A DNA stretch of 64,000 bases from Nocardioides allogilvus (GTDB taxonomy: Bacteria; Actinomycetota; Actinomycetes; Propionibacteriales; Nocardioidaceae): NCBI RefSeq assembly GCF_003047285.1, contig NZ_PZYX01000004.1:1-64000 (forward strand), in the 5' to 3' direction. The position numbers were made by a program, and so were the translations under genes. Position 1 is the first letter of the stretch. Each line of letters begins with the position of its first letter. The notes under the pieces were generated by a model that saw nothing but the letters and a program-made list of their open reading frames with translations, ran no database searches and was not told where the DNA came from. This document shows positions 48,938-61,241 of this stretch, piece by piece.

Positions 48938-48947
48938 AACCTAGAGT
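48938..48947. promoter_or_regulatory. overlapping divergent -10 elements
   Basis: AACCTAGAGT contains TAGGTT on the minus strand (48938-48943, 7 bases before ATG 48930) and TAGAGT on the plus strand (48942-48947, 7 bases before GTG 48955). They share two bases, so the two promoters must be mutually exclusive. Confidence 0.65.
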
Positions 48948-48954
48948 GTGGCTC

Positions 48955-49857
48955 GTGATCACGCTCGCCGACCTCGCCTCCCTCCAGCACGAGTACGGCG
49001 ATGCCTGGCGCTCGCCGGTGACGCCGGTCGTGCTCGACGGGCCGCAGGGCCCGGTCACGATCGGTGACGGCCCGGTGACGCTGATGGGCTGCGTCAACCT
49101 CTCCCGCGACTCGACCTACCGCGAGAGCGTCGCGACGTCGCCCGCGGACGCCGTCCGGATGGGACGGGTCCAGGCAGCACAGGGCGCCGCCATCATCGAC
49201 CTCGGCGCCGAGTCGAGCAACGCCAAGGCTGCCCGGGTCGGCCCCGATGCCCAGATCGCGACCCTGGTGCCCGCGGTCGAGGGCCTGGCCGAGCACGCGC
49301 TGGTCTCCGTGGAGACCTACGAGCCCCGCGTCGTGACTGCCTGCCTGCAGGCAGGCGCGCGGATCCTGAACATGACCGGCCGCGAGCACGAGGAGGAGAT
49401 GCTCACCCTCGCGGCCGAGCACGACGCGGCGGTCGTGATGTGCTTCGGCGAGGTCGCCAACGTGCGCGAGGCCTCCGACGTCCCGCCCCAGGCCGACCCG
49501 ATCCCCGTGCTGCTCGAGCACTTCGCCGTACGCCTCGAACGGGCCCGCGCGCTGGGCGTCGACAAGGTCATCATCGATCCGGGCATGGGCTTCCACTACG
49601 GCAACCTGCTCGACCCGGTCGGGCGCGCCCGGCACCAGACGCGGGTGCTGTCGCAGACGTTCCGGCTGCGCCCGCTCGGCGTCCCGGTCTGCAACGTGCT
49701 GCCGCACACCTACGACCTGTTCGGCGACGAGTTCCGCAAGGCCGAGGGGTTCTACGCCGTGCTGGCGTCCCTGGGTGGCGCGCAGCTGCTGCGGGTCCAC
49801 GAAGTCCCCCACCTGCGGGTCGTGCTCGCAGCCCTGTCAGCCCTGGAGGTCCGATGA
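48955..49857 (+). CDS. divergent dihydropteroate synthase-like protein
   Basis: A 300-residue pterin-binding TIM barrel. MGCVNLSRDSTYRES, IIDLGAESSNAKAARVG and KVIIDPGMGFHYG align with the DHPS signatures that bind the pterin. The C-terminal RVHEV keeps the Arg-His pair, but the SRK loop that contacts p-aminobenzoate is replaced by NVLPHTYDLFGDEF. The acceptor is therefore probably not standard. It overlaps kynU by 4 bases (ATGA), so the two are co-translated. Confidence 0.75.
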   Translation: MITLADLASLQHEYGDAWRSPVTPVVLDGPQGPVTIGDGPVTLMGCVNLSRDSTYRESVATSPADAVRMGRVQAAQGAAIIDLGAESSNAKAARVGPDAQIATLVPAVEGLAEHALVSVETYEPRVVTACLQAGARILNMTGREHEEEMLTLAAEHDAAVVMCFGEVANVREASDVPPQADPIPVLLEHFAVRLERARALGVDKVIIDPGMGFHYGNLLDPVGRARHQTRVLSQTFRLRPLGVPVCNVLPHTYDLFGDEFRKAEGFYAVLASLGGAQLLRVHEVPHLRVVLAALSALEVR

Positions 49858-51089
49858 CCGCGATGACCCGTGAGGCCTGCGTGGCGCTCGACGCGAGCGA
49901 CCCGCTCGCCGCCCATCGCGACGAGTTCGTGCTGCCCGACGGCGTGATCTACCTCGACGGCAACTCCCTCGGCGCCCTGCCCGTCCGCACCGCCGAGCAC
50001 CTGCAGCGCGTCGTCACCCAGGAGTGGGGCCAGGGCCTGATCCGCAGCTGGAACGACGCCGGCTGGTTCGAGGCGCCCCGCACCCTCGGTGACCGGGTCG
50101 GCCGGCTCGTCGGGGCCGGGCCGGGCCAGGTCGTGGTCTGTGACTCGACCTCGGTCAACATGTTCAAGGCCCTGACCGCCGCGCTGTCCCTGCGTCCCGG
50201 CCGCACCGCGGTCGTCGGCGATCGCGACAACTTCCCCACCGACCTCTACATCATGCAGGGCGCCTCCGGCTCGACCCACGAGCACCGGCTGATCGCCGCG
50301 GACGGCCCCACCCTGGCCGACGTCCTCGACGAGGACGTGGCTGCGGTCGTGCTCACCCACGTCGACTACCGCACGGGCCGGATGTACGACATGGCTGCCG
50401 TCACCGCCCAGGTGCACGCCGCAGGCGCGTTGATGATCTGGGACCTGTGCCACAGCGTCGGCGCCCTGCCGGTCGACCTCGACGGCTGCGGTGCGGACTT
50501 CGCGGTCGGGTGCACCTACAAGTACGTCAACGGCGGCCCGGGCTCCCCCGCGTTCATCTACGTCGCGAGCGAGCACCAGGACGCCGCCACCCAGCCGTTG
50601 TCGGGCTGGCACGGCCACGCCGACCCGTTCGCGTTCACGCCCGACTACGAGCCCGCGCCCGGGATCAGCCGCTTCCTCGTCGGCACCCCGCACCTGCTCA
50701 GCTGCGCCGGGCTCGAGGCCAGCCTGGAGATCTGGGACCGGGTCGACCTCGGCGCCGTACGCACCAAGAGCCTGGCCCTGACCGACCTGTTCATCTCGCT
50801 CGTCGAGGCCCGCGTCGGCGAGCACGTCTCGGTCGTCACCCCCCGCGAGCACGCCGTGCGCGGCAGCCAGGTGTCCCTGCGCCACGAGGACGGCTACGCC
50901 CCCATGCAGGCCCTGATAGAGCGCGGCGTCATCGGCGACTTCCGCGCTCCCGACCTGATGCGCTTCGGCTTCACGCCCCTCTACGTCGGGTACGCCGATG
51001 TGTGGGACGCCGTCGACGTGCTCGCCGAGGTCCTGACGACCGAGGTCTGGCGCGAGCCGCGCTACGCGACCCGGAACGCCGTCACCTGA
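49854..51089 (+). CDS. kynU: kynureninase
   Basis: A 411-residue PLP enzyme that cleaves kynurenine (or its 3-hydroxy form) to anthranilate (or 3-hydroxyanthranilate) and alanine. YLDGNSLGALP, WDLCHSVGALP (PLP Asp) and GCTYKYVNGGPGSPAFIY (Schiff-base Lys) are diagnostic, and SQVSLRHEDGYAPMQAL lies in the C-terminal domain. GGAGG 5 bases before ATG 49854 gives good initiation. No tryptophan dioxygenase or formamidase is nearby, so the usual tryptophan catabolic operon is absent here. Confidence 0.9.
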   Translation: MTAMTREACVALDASDPLAAHRDEFVLPDGVIYLDGNSLGALPVRTAEHLQRVVTQEWGQGLIRSWNDAGWFEAPRTLGDRVGRLVGAGPGQVVVCDSTSVNMFKALTAALSLRPGRTAVVGDRDNFPTDLYIMQGASGSTHEHRLIAADGPTLADVLDEDVAAVVLTHVDYRTGRMYDMAAVTAQVHAAGALMIWDLCHSVGALPVDLDGCGADFAVGCTYKYVNGGPGSPAFIYVASEHQDAATQPLSGWHGHADPFAFTPDYEPAPGISRFLVGTPHLLSCAGLEASLEIWDRVDLGAVRTKSLALTDLFISLVEARVGEHVSVVTPREHAVRGSQVSLRHEDGYAPMQALIERGVIGDFRAPDLMRFGFTPLYVGYADVWDAVDVLAEVLTTEVWREPRYATRNAVT

Positions 51090-51091
51090 CT

Positions 51092-51170
51092 CAACTGCAG
51101 GCAGCTCAACGCCGTTGGCTTCGCCTCCACGCTCAGTCACTCAGATCGGCATCCGAACTGCCTGCAGTTG
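51092..51170. repeat. palindrome-ended element, copy 2
   Basis: CAACTGCAGGCAGCT (51092-51106) and AACTGCCTGCAGTTG (51156-51170) are inverted ends differing at one position. Length is 79 bases, as in copy 1. The right arm encodes the last residues of the DUF559-type gene. Confidence 0.75.
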
Positions 51171-52004
51171 GCGGACCGCGACCACGTCGGCCAGCGCCTG
51201 ACGGACGTAGTCGGGCGCGTACATCACCTCGGCCCAGGTGAACCGGACGACGACGTACCCGAGCCGCGCAAGCGCGGTGTAGCGCCTCACGTCTCGTGCA
51301 AGCGCTTCCTTGGTCCCGTGGTGCGCGAAGGATTCACACTCGACGACGATGCCGAGCTCCTTGTCCAGCAGATCGACCCGCGCCGTACGACCGATCCATG
51401 CCTGCGGCCGCACACACAGGCCTGGCACCGAGTTGGCGATCGCCCGGGTGCAGGACTCGAAGGCATTGGCGGACCGGTAGTCGGCGTCCCTCGCGACTCG
51501 GAGTGCCTTCGCTCGACCCGACCTGGGTGACGCCAGCGCCGCCGCGATGAGCTGGGTCTGGGTCACGGTGCGCTCGCGAAGGGCGGAGTCGGCCACGCAC
51601 AAAGCCACGTCGTAGTCATAGCTGCGAGCGCACGCGATCACTGTGTCGATGCGCGAGGTCACGCGGTCTTCGAGCTCATCGGTCCGGAGCGGGCGCCAGT
51701 GGCATTCGAAGCCGGACACGGCCCGTGAGGTGCGTGGGAGGGTGATGGTCGACCGGCTCGGGACGGACTTGAGGGTCCACTCGTAGTGCAGCGCCGCACT
51801 CAGGTGCGACACCACGCCGCCGAGGGCTTCGGCCGTCGCGATCAGGCCTGCCCCGTCGCCGGCGACGTACTTGCCGTGCCGGACGCGGGTGATCTCCTTG
51901 GCCTCCAGCGCCTTCGTGATGGCCGTGATCGGCACGCCCATGGCCACCAACTGCTTGCGGCTGGCCACGCACCCGAGCTCCTCGAGAGCGGCCAGTGGAG
52001 TCAT
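51141..52004 (-). CDS. AbiEi-like / DUF559-type nuclease-fold protein
   Basis: A 287-residue protein. The N-terminal part (LEELGCVASRKQLVAMGV, KALEAKEITRVRHGKYV) resembles the winged helix of AbiEi-type antitoxins. The C-terminal part has a DUF559/Vsr-like endonuclease fold with RVDLLDKELGIVVECES and RDVRRYTALARLGYVVVRF, carrying the D...E-x-E-type acidic residues expected of this nuclease class. No AbiEii-like partner toxin is adjacent. ATG 52004 is used with a GTG alternative at 52013. It is flanked on both sides by copies of a palindrome-ended element, and its C-terminus is encoded within one of them. Confidence 0.65.
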   Translation of the reverse strand: MTPLAALEELGCVASRKQLVAMGVPITAITKALEAKEITRVRHGKYVAGDGAGLIATAEALGGVVSHLSAALHYEWTLKSVPSRSTITLPRTSRAVSGFECHWRPLRTDELEDRVTSRIDTVIACARSYDYDVALCVADSALRERTVTQTQLIAAALASPRSGRAKALRVARDADYRSANAFESCTRAIANSVPGLCVRPQAWIGRTARVDLLDKELGIVVECESFAHHGTKEALARDVRRYTALARLGYVVVRFTWAEVMYAPDYVRQALADVVAVRQLQAVRMPI

Positions 52005-52059
52005 GCCCTCCACCTTGCCCGGGATCGCGCTCAGGCGTCGCCCGTCATCCACAGGCGAT

Positions 52060-52139
52060 CAACTGCAGGCAGTTCGAGGCGCCGTACGGCGTTGCGGAGC
52101 GTGACAGCCGCAGCGCCGCGTCCCAACTGCCTGCAGCTG
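52060..52139. repeat. palindrome-ended element, copy 3
   Basis: CAACTGCAGGCAGTT (52060-52074) and AACTGCCTGCAGCTG (52125-52139) form the ends of an 80-base copy. It lies 55 bases upstream of the DUF559-type start and 8 bases from the galE stop. Confidence 0.75.
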
Positions 52140-52147
52140 GTGGTGGA

Positions 52148-53167
<1,020 letters not shown>

Positions 53168-53175
53168 GGTGCGGA

Positions 53176-53203
53176 AGCCTACGGCCAACGGGACTGCCAG
53201 ACT
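53176..53203. promoter_or_regulatory. divergent galE/gmd promoter region
   Basis: TAGGCT on the minus strand (53176-53181) serves galE with 8-base spacing. CAGACT on the plus strand (53198-53203) lies 7 bases before gmd ATG 53211. The starts are 43 bases apart. Confidence 0.45.
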
Positions 53204-53210
53204 CACCCTC

Positions 53211-54191
53211 ATGCCCACCGCACTCATCACCGGCATCACCGGCCAGGACGGCCTCTACCTCGCTGAGCTGCTGCTCGCGAAGGGGTATGACGTCCATGGC
53301 GTGATCCGCGGCCAGAACAACCCGCGACGCGAGCTCGTCGAGCGCCTCGTGCCCGACGTCCGGCTGCACAACGGTGACCTCACCGACCTGTCCAGCCTGA
53401 TGCGGGCGCTGCGCGAGTCGCAGCCGGACGAGGTCTACAACCTGGGTGCGGTCAGCTTCGTGGCGTACTCCTGGGAGAACGCCTTCGTCACCAGCGACGT
53501 CACCGCGATCGGGGTGCTCAACCTCCTCGAGGCGGTCCGGCTGCACTGCGGCGACGACCCGTCGTCGGTGCGGTTCTACCAGGCGTCGAGCTCGGAGATG
53601 TTCGGGAAGGTGCAGGAGACCCCGCAGCGCGAGTCGACGCTGCTGTGGCCGCGCTCGCCCTATGGCGTGAGCAAGGTCTACGGCCACTACATGACGATCA
53701 ACTACCGCGAGTCCTACGGCATGCACGCCAGCTCCGGGATCCTGTTCAACCACGAGTCCCCGCGACGCGGCGAGGAGTTCGTCACCCGCAAGGTCAGCAA
53801 GGCCGTCGCCGCGATCAAGCTCGGCATGCAGGACGAGCTGGTGATGGGCAACCTCGACGCGCGCCGCGACTGGGGCTTCGCCGGTGACTACGTCGACGCC
53901 ATGTGGCGGATGCTGCAGCAGCCCGAGGCCGACGACTACGTCATCGCGACCGGCGAGACCCACACGATCGAGGAGCTGGTCCGGGTCGCGTTCGCCCACG
54001 TCGGCATCGACGACTGGAAGCGCTACGTCCGTCAGGACCCTGCGTTCATGCGCCCCGCCGAGGTGGACGAGCTGATCGGCGACGCCAGCAAGGCGCGCGA
54101 GGTTCTCGGCTGGGAGCCGACGGTCCGCTTCGAGGAGCTCGTCGCCATGATGGTCGACGCCGACGTCGCCGCCCTGAAGGCGGGCTGGTGA
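53211..54191 (+). CDS. gmd: GDP-mannose 4,6-dehydratase
   Basis: A 326-residue SDR that converts GDP-D-mannose to GDP-4-keto-6-deoxy-D-mannose, precursor of fucose, rhamnose and related sugars. ITGITGQDGLYLAELLL binds NADP, QASSSEMFGKV carries the catalytic Thr/Ser region and SPYGVSKVYGHYM the Y-x3-K. NHESPRRGEEFVTRKVS and LGNLDARRDWG are GMD signatures. ATG 53211 is the standard start. It overlaps the next gene by 4 bases (GTGA). Confidence 0.92.
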   Translation: MPTALITGITGQDGLYLAELLLAKGYDVHGVIRGQNNPRRELVERLVPDVRLHNGDLTDLSSLMRALRESQPDEVYNLGAVSFVAYSWENAFVTSDVTAIGVLNLLEAVRLHCGDDPSSVRFYQASSSEMFGKVQETPQRESTLLWPRSPYGVSKVYGHYMTINYRESYGMHASSGILFNHESPRRGEEFVTRKVSKAVAAIKLGMQDELVMGNLDARRDWGFAGDYVDAMWRMLQQPEADDYVIATGETHTIEELVRVAFAHVGIDDWKRYVRQDPAFMRPAEVDELIGDASKAREVLGWEPTVRFEELVAMMVDADVAALKAGW

Positions 54192-55132
54192 CCCGGGCCC
54201 TGGTCACCGGCATCGGCGGCCAGGACGGCAGCTACCTCGCCGAGCGGCTGCTCGCCGAGGGCACCGAGGTGCACGCCCTCGTCCTGCGCGACGACGCGTC
54301 TCCGCCGTACTGCCCGCCCGAGGTGACCCTGCACGTCGGCGACCTCGCCGACGTCGAGGCCACCCGACGGCTCGTGCTCGACCTGGCGCCCGACGAGGTC
54401 TACAACCTCGCGGCGATCAGCTCGGTCGCGCAGTCGTGGGACGAGCCCGACCTGACGGCGCGGGTCAACGGCTTCGCGGCCGTCGCCCTGATGGAGTCGG
54501 CGCGGCTGGTCGGCGACCACGTGCGGATCGTCCAGGCCTCCAGCGCGGAGATCTTCGGGCAGCCCGACCACTCGCCGCAGACCGAGCACACGCCCGTCCG
54601 CCCGCTCAACCCGTACGGCGCCGCGAAGGCCTTCGCACATCTCACGGTCGCCGTACACCGCCAGCGAGGCGTGCACGCCTCCAGCCTGGTGCTCTACAAC
54701 CACGAGTCCCCGCGCCGGCCGACGAGATTCGTGACCCGCAAGATCACGGCCGGCGTCGCTGCCATCGCCCAGGGGCGGGCCGAGAGCCTCACCCTCGGCA
54801 ACCTCGACGCCCGCCGCGACTGGGGTTGGGCGCCCGACTACGTCGACGCGATGGTGCGGGCCGCCCGGGCCGACGAGCCGGCCGACTACGTCATCGCCAC
54901 GGGCGTGGGCCACACCGTCCGCGACTTCGTGGCCACCGCCTTCCGGCACGCCGGCATCAGCGACTGGGAAGGGCTGGTGAGCAGCGACGCCGCGCTGACC
55001 CGACCGGCCGACGCCACCGACCTCACGGGCGACGCCTCGCGGGCCCGCGAACGGCTCGGCTGGGCCCCCACCGTCGACTTCGACGGCGTCGTCTCGGCCA
55101 TGGTCGAAGCAGACCTTCGTGAGATCACCTGA
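54188..55132 (+). CDS. GMD-type sugar nucleotide dehydratase/reductase paralog
   Basis: A 314-residue paralog of the preceding GMD. GIGGQDGSYLAERLL, QASSAEIFGQ, NPYGAAKAFAH (Y-x3-K) and NHESPRRPTRFVTRKI are present. Homology to GMD suggests a second dehydratase or a heteromeric partner. No separate GDP-fucose synthase or RMD-type reductase is visible nearby, so a reductase role is possible. GTG 54188 is coupled to the upstream stop. Confidence 0.8.
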   Translation: MTRALVTGIGGQDGSYLAERLLAEGTEVHALVLRDDASPPYCPPEVTLHVGDLADVEATRRLVLDLAPDEVYNLAAISSVAQSWDEPDLTARVNGFAAVALMESARLVGDHVRIVQASSAEIFGQPDHSPQTEHTPVRPLNPYGAAKAFAHLTVAVHRQRGVHASSLVLYNHESPRRPTRFVTRKITAGVAAIAQGRAESLTLGNLDARRDWGWAPDYVDAMVRAARADEPADYVIATGVGHTVRDFVATAFRHAGISDWEGLVSSDAALTRPADATDLTGDASRARERLGWAPTVDFDGVVSAMVEADLREIT

Positions 55133-55176
55133 CGATGGCGCGGTGACCTGAGAGGGTTGTCAGCGTTGTCAAGGGC

Positions 55177-55842
55177 ATGAACACCGTCGAGGCGAGGTCG
55201 AGCGTGAGGCTGGAGAGTGCGGACACCGTGCGCTCTGCCGCCGCGACCCGCTGGGCCAAGCGCACCTTCGACGTCGCGGGGGCGCTCGCCCTGCTGGTGC
55301 TTTTCGCGCCGGTGATCGCGCTGGCCGCGGCCCGCATCCACCTGCACGACCGCGGCCCCGTGTTGTTCCGGCAGCGCCGCGTCGGTCGCGACGGCGAGCA
55401 CTTCAGGTGTCTCAAGCTGCGCTCGATGGTGGTCGACGCCGAGGACCTGCTGCCCGACCTGCAGACCCGGAGCGGGCACACCGAGGGCCTGTTCAAGCTG
55501 CGCGACGACCCCCGCATCACGAGACCGGGCGTGTGGCTGCGCCGTTTCTCGCTGGACGAGCTGCCCCAGCTGGTCAACGTGCTGCGCGGCGAGATGAGCC
55601 TGGTGGGGCCCCGCCCGCCACTGCCGACCGAGGTCAGCGCCTACACCGACGAGATGCAGCGACGACTGCGCGTGCGCCCCGGGATGACCGGCCTGTGGCA
55701 GGTCTCCGGGCGCTCGGAGCTGTCGTGGGACGAGGCGATCCGCCTCGACCTCCACTACGTCGACAACTGGTCGATGCTTCAGGACCTGGTGATCCTGGCC
55801 CGCACCTTCACCGCCGTGATGAGCGGCCGCGGGGCCTACTGA
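55177..55842 (+). CDS. phosphoglycosyltransferase initiating polysaccharide synthesis
   Basis: A 221-residue monotopic sugar transferase (WcaJ/WbaP C-terminal type) that moves a sugar-1-phosphate to undecaprenyl phosphate. A single hydrophobic re-entrant helix ([19 protein letters not shown], about residues 36-54) precedes [41 protein letters not shown] and [12 protein letters not shown], all family signatures including the catalytic D-E pair. AAGGG precedes ATG 55177. It is the likely first step of the O-unit or capsule made by this region. Its end overlaps convergent rfbA by 7 bases. Confidence 0.9.
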   Translation: MNTVEARSSVRLESADTVRSAAATRWAKRTFDVAGALALLVLFAPVIALAAARIHLHDRGPVLFRQRRVGRDGEHFRCLKLRSMVVDAEDLLPDLQTRSGHTEGLFKLRDDPRITRPGVWLRRFSLDELPQLVNVLRGEMSLVGPRPPLPTEVSAYTDEMQRRLRVRPGMTGLWQVSGRSELSWDEAIRLDLHYVDNWSMLQDLVILARTFTAVMSGRGAY

Positions 55843-56711
55843 CCCTGCAGCTCCTCGAGCAGTCCGAGGAGGTAGGCGCCGTAGCCGCTCTTGACCAGGG
55901 GTTCGGCGCGCTCGGCCAGCTCGGCATCCGAGAGGAAGCCCATCCGCCAGGCGACCTCCTCGGGCGCACCGATCTTGAAGCCCTGCCGGCCCTCGATCGT
56001 GCGGACGAAGTTGCTCGCGTCGTTGAGCGAGTCGAAGGTGCCGGTGTCGAGCCACGCGGTGCCGCGCGGCAGAACCTCCACCTGGAGGTTGCCCTGCTCG
56101 AGATAGATCCGATTGAGGTCGGTGATCTCGAGCTCGCCGCGCGCCGACGGCTCGAGGTCGGCGGCGTGGCCGATCACGTCGTTGTCGTAGAAATAGAGGC
56201 CCGGGACCGCGAAGTGGCTCTTGGGGTGTTCCGGCTTCTCCTCCAGCGAGAGCGCCCGGCCCTCGTCGTCGAACTCGACCACGCCGTAGGCCTTGGGGTC
56301 GGCCACGTGGTAGCCGAACACCGCTGCGCCCTGCAGGTCCTCGAAGCGTCGCAGCCGGGTGCCGAGGCCGGTGCCGTAGAAGATGTTGTCGCCGAGCACG
56401 AGCCCGACCGTCTCGTTGCCGATGTGGTCGGCACCGATGATGAAGGCCTGGGCGAGCCCGTCGGGACTCGGCTGCACCGCGAAGGTGATGTTGATGCCGA
56501 ACTGGGAGCCGTCACCGAGCAGGCGGTGGAAGCCCTCGGCCTCGTGCGGCGTGGTGATGATCAGCACGTCCCGGATCCCCGCCAGCATCAGCGTCGAGAG
56601 GGGGTAGTAGATCATCGGCTTGTCGTAGACCGGCACGAGCTGCTTGCTGATGCCCTGGGTGATCGGGTGCAGTCGCGACCCCGTGCCCCCGGCCAGAATG
56701 ATTCCGCGCAT
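55836..56711 (-). CDS. rfbA: glucose-1-phosphate thymidylyltransferase
   Basis: A 291-residue RmlA that joins dTTP and glucose-1-phosphate to dTDP-glucose, first step of dTDP-L-rhamnose synthesis. [20 protein letters not shown] is the nucleotide-binding loop, [16 protein letters not shown] and [13 protein letters not shown] follow, with [20 protein letters not shown] and [14 protein letters not shown]. On the minus strand TAGGGT (56719-56724) lies 7 bases before ATG 56711. It is divergent from the DUF4012 gene. Confidence 0.95.
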   Translation of the reverse strand: MRGIILAGGTGSRLHPITQGISKQLVPVYDKPMIYYPLSTLMLAGIRDVLIITTPHEAEGFHRLLGDGSQFGINITFAVQPSPDGLAQAFIIGADHIGNETVGLVLGDNIFYGTGLGTRLRRFEDLQGAAVFGYHVADPKAYGVVEFDDEGRALSLEEKPEHPKSHFAVPGLYFYDNDVIGHAADLEPSARGELEITDLNRIYLEQGNLQVEVLPRGTAWLDTGTFDSLNDASNFVRTIEGRQGFKIGAPEEVAWRMGFLSDAELAERAEPLVKSGYGAYLLGLLEELQGQ

Positions 56712-56745
56712 GGCGGCCACCCTATGGCCTGGGGCGTTTGGCACC

Positions 56746-59672
<2,927 letters not shown>

Positions 59673-59678
59673 CTTCTC

Positions 59679-59716
59679 CGCTGGTTGAGCAGCGAGGTAC
59701 GAGCGTGTCGAAACCA
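59679..59716 (+). repeat. TGGTTGAGCAG-type interspersed repeat, copy C
   Basis: The ends CGCTGGTTGAGCAG and GTGTCGAAACCA match the other copies, with a different and shorter interior (CGAGGTACGAGC). It lies between rfbB and rmlCD, directly before the AAGGAG ribosome binding site of rmlCD. Confidence 0.75.
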
Positions 59717-59728
59717 AGGAGCCTCTAG

Positions 59729-61138
59729 ATGTCCCTGCCCTCCCTCGAGACCACGCCCATCCCCGGCCTGGTCGTCGTCCGCCTCGACCGTCGTGACGAC
59801 TCCCGCGGGTTCTTCAAGGAGAACTGGCAGCGCGAGAAGATGGTGGCGATCGGGCTGCCCGACTTCGGCCCCGTGCAGAACAACGTCTCCTTCAACTCCG
59901 ACCGAGGCGTCACCCGCGGCATCCACACCGAGCCGTGGGACAAGTTCGTGTCGCTCGCGACCGGCCGGATCTTCGGTGCCTGGGTCGACATGCGCGAGGG
60001 CGAGTCGTTCGGCGCGACCTTCACACTCGAGATGGACACCGCGGTCGCGGTCTTCGTCCCGCGCGGTGTCGGCAACAGCTACCAGGTGCTCGAGGACGCG
60101 ACGGCCTACACCTACCTCGTCAACGAGCACTGGCGTCCCGGCGTCGCCTACCCCGCGCTGGCGCTCGACGACCCGACCGTCGCGATCGCGTGGCCGATCC
60201 CGCTCGCCGAGGCAATCATCTCGGACAAGGACCAGAACAACCCGGCGCTCGACCCGTCGACCGCGATCGCCCCGAAGAAGACGTTGATCATCGGCGCCCG
60301 CGGCCAGCTCGGTCGTGCGCTGCAGGTCGACTTCCCCGGTGCCGACCTCGTCGACCTCGTCGCCGGCGACGGCGTGACGGCCCTCGACCTCACCGACCCT
60401 GCCGCAGTCGCCGCCTGGCCCTGGCACGAGTACGCCACCGTCCTCAACGCCGCCGCCTACACGGCCGTCGACGTCGCTGAGACGGCCGACGGTCGCCGTA
60501 CGTCCTGGGCAGCGAACGCGACTGCCCCCGCGACCCTCGCCGGGCTGGCCCGCGACCACGGCTTCACGCTGGTGCACTACTCGTCGGAATACGTCTTCGA
60601 CGGCACCGCCGAAGAACACACCGAGGACGAGCCCGTCTCCCCGCTCGGCGTCTACGCCCAGTCCAAGGCCGCCGGCGACATCGCCGTCGGGCTCGCACCG
60701 CGCCACTACCTCGTGCGCACCTCGTGGGTGATCGGCGACGGCAAGAACTTCGTCCGCACCATGGCCGACCTCGCCGCCAAGGGCGTCTCGCCGTCGGTGG
60801 TCAGCGACCAGGTCGGTCGGCTCACCTTCGCCGACGAGCTCTCGCGCGCGACGAAGCACCTCATCGACTCCAACGCCTCGTTCGGCACCTACAACGTGTC
60901 GAACTCGGGGGCCGCCATGTCGTGGGCGGAGATCGCCCGCGAGGTCTTCACCCGCTCCGGCCGTGCCGCCGAGGACGTCTCGGAGACGACGACCGCGGAG
61001 TACGCCGCCGGCGTGCTCGAGAAGGGCAACCCCTTCGCCCCCCGCCCGCTGCAGTCGGCGATGTCGCTTGCGAAGATCCGCGCCACCGGCTTCGAGCCCG
61101 AGGACGCGCTCGTCGCGCTCGACCGCTACCTCGCCTGA
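59729..61138 (+). CDS. bifunctional dTDP-4-dehydrorhamnose 3,5-epimerase / reductase (RmlC-RmlD fusion)
   Basis: A 469-residue fusion completing dTDP-L-rhamnose synthesis. Residues 1-178 are an RmlC cupin: DSRGFFKENWQ, RGIHTEPWDKF (catalytic His) and VDMREGESFG. The usual AHGF motif reads VGNSYQVL, so one conserved His is missing. Residues 184-469 are RmlD: KTLIIGARGQLGRAL, NAAAYTAVDVAE, HYSSEYVFDG and VYAQSKAAGDIA (Y-x3-K). AAGGAG precedes ATG 59729. With rfbA and rfbB the full pathway is encoded within 6 kb. Confidence 0.88.
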   Translation: MSLPSLETTPIPGLVVVRLDRRDDSRGFFKENWQREKMVAIGLPDFGPVQNNVSFNSDRGVTRGIHTEPWDKFVSLATGRIFGAWVDMREGESFGATFTLEMDTAVAVFVPRGVGNSYQVLEDATAYTYLVNEHWRPGVAYPALALDDPTVAIAWPIPLAEAIISDKDQNNPALDPSTAIAPKKTLIIGARGQLGRALQVDFPGADLVDLVAGDGVTALDLTDPAAVAAWPWHEYATVLNAAAYTAVDVAETADGRRTSWAANATAPATLAGLARDHGFTLVHYSSEYVFDGTAEEHTEDEPVSPLGVYAQSKAAGDIAVGLAPRHYLVRTSWVIGDGKNFVRTMADLAAKGVSPSVVSDQVGRLTFADELSRATKHLIDSNASFGTYNVSNSGAAMSWAEIAREVFTRSGRAAEDVSETTTAEYAAGVLEKGNPFAPRPLQSAMSLAKIRATGFEPEDALVALDRYLA

Positions 61139-61149
61139 TCCGGCGGTCA

Positions 61150-61189
61150 CCGCTGGTTGAGCAGGCGCGCCAGCGCCGTGTCGAAACCA
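61150..61189 (+). repeat. TGGTTGAGCAG-type interspersed repeat, copy D
   Basis: The copy reads CGCTGGTTGAGCAGGCGCGC, then CAGCGCCGTGTCGAAACCA. It lies 12 bases after the rmlCD stop. TGGTT and AACCA at the ends are complementary and the interior has GCGC-rich dyads. Confidence 0.75.
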
Positions 61190-61213
61190 AGGTGCCTCAG
61201 TCTCGACACTCCT

Positions 61214-61229
61214 CGCTGCACTCGCAGCG
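61214..61229. terminator. small hairpin between rmlCD and cupin gene
   Basis: CGCTGC (61214-61219) pairs with GCAGCG (61224-61229) around a 4-base loop, between two convergent genes. There is no T run. Confidence 0.4.
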
Positions 61230-61241
61230 GGTGGGGTCGCC

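Noticed and set aside
49340..49353. CTGCCTGCAGGCAG palindrome resembling the element arms
   Set aside because: It is a codon coincidence within a conserved part of the DHPS-like gene, lacks the CAA/TTG ends and has no partner arm about 65 bases away.
51141..52004. A complete type IV toxin-antitoxin pair
   Set aside because: Only the AbiEi-like/DUF559 protein is present; no nucleotidyltransferase-type AbiEii gene is adjacent on either side.
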